From: an uncultured Pseudoflavonifractor sp. | GTDB lineage: Bacteria; Bacillota_A; Clostridia; Oscillospirales; Oscillospiraceae | Assembly (NCBI GenBank): GCA_947575475.1 | Contig: CANPNN010000094.1 | Coordinates: 1-5,525, forward strand | Direction of reading: 5' to 3' | DNA length: 5,525 bases | Shown here: positions 5,460-5,525 of the stretch, piece by piece | Numbering within the stretch: position 1 is the first letter of the stretch | Layout of the letters: the number at the start of each line of letters is the position of its first letter | Notes under the pieces: model-generated | What the model was told of the DNA's origin: nothing | The model's database searches: none | The model's input: the letters and a program-made list of their open reading frames with translations, nothing else | Position numbers and translations under genes: made by a program

Positions 5460-5525
5460 ATGGATACCAAACAGCTCACCACCTTTGTGACCCTGGCGGA
5501 GGTAAACAACTATATTAAGGCCGCC
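5460..5525 (+). CDS. LysR-family transcriptional regulator (N-terminus only, cut by window edge)
   Basis: Only the first 22 residues are visible. They read MDTKQLTTFVTLAE, then VNNYIKAA, which matches the first helix and start of the helix-turn-helix of LysR-type regulators (family pattern: M-(D/E)-x-x-Q-L-x-x-F-V-x-(V/L)-A-E ... A-A). The start ATG has AGGGAG at 5448-5453, 6 nt upstream. It lies 125 bp after the flavin reductase stop, beyond a terminator and with its own promoter. Such a neighbour often controls the adjacent enzyme in response to its substrate, but the effector domain is outside the window. Confidence 0.82.
   Translation, partial: MDTKQLTTFVTLAEVNNYIKAA

Noticed and set aside
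1..5525. Mobile element, CRISPR array, tRNA or rRNA
   Set aside because: No transposase, integrase, regularly spaced repeats or structured RNA gene sequence was seen on either strand.

Overview
The window reads as a high-GC, strongly GCC/GGC/CTG-biased chromosome of an anaerobic Firmicute. Its features include strong GGAGG-type ribosome sites, consensus sigma-A promoters with extended -10 elements, and an exported flavoprotein carrying the copper-amine-oxidase-N 'stalk' domain common in Clostridia. A gut Oscillospiraceae-type genome (Flavonifractor/Intestinimonas-like) is my best guess, inferred from style only. No mobile element, RNA gene or CRISPR array is visible.

Left half, minus strand (about 1-2945): a tight three-gene operon read right to left. 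It holds a LuxE-family acyl-protein synthetase (1821-2945), a LuxC-family acyl-CoA/acyl-protein reductase (562-1824) that starts on a TTG overlapping the luxE stop, and a TetR/AcrR-type regulator (1-545) that runs off the left edge. LuxE plus LuxC together activate a carboxylic acid and reduce it to an aldehyde. No luciferase genes are in view, so this is probably a metabolic carboxylate-reducing module rather than bioluminescence.

Centre (2946-3204): a 259-bp divergent control region. It has an extended -10 promoter for the luxE operon on the minus strand and, on the plus strand, a promoter whose -10 lies inside a perfect palindrome. The plus-strand transcript carries a GC-rich hairpin close to its predicted 5' end. 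A further dyad sits between the two promoters.

Right half, plus strand (3205-5334): one large exported flavin reductase of 709 aa. Its order is signal peptide, stalk domain, FMN-binding domain with a covalent-FMN motif, and a fumarate/urocanate-reductase-type FAD domain. It looks like an extracellular terminal reductase for an unsaturated organic acid, but several fumarate-specific positions are changed. A strong intrinsic terminator follows. A consensus promoter then drives the first 22 codons of a LysR-type regulator (5460-5525, cut by the right edge).

Taken together (inference), the locus handles carboxylic acids reductively: one arm reduces a C=C bond outside the cell and the other reduces a carboxyl group inside. 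Each arm is flanked by its own regulator gene.
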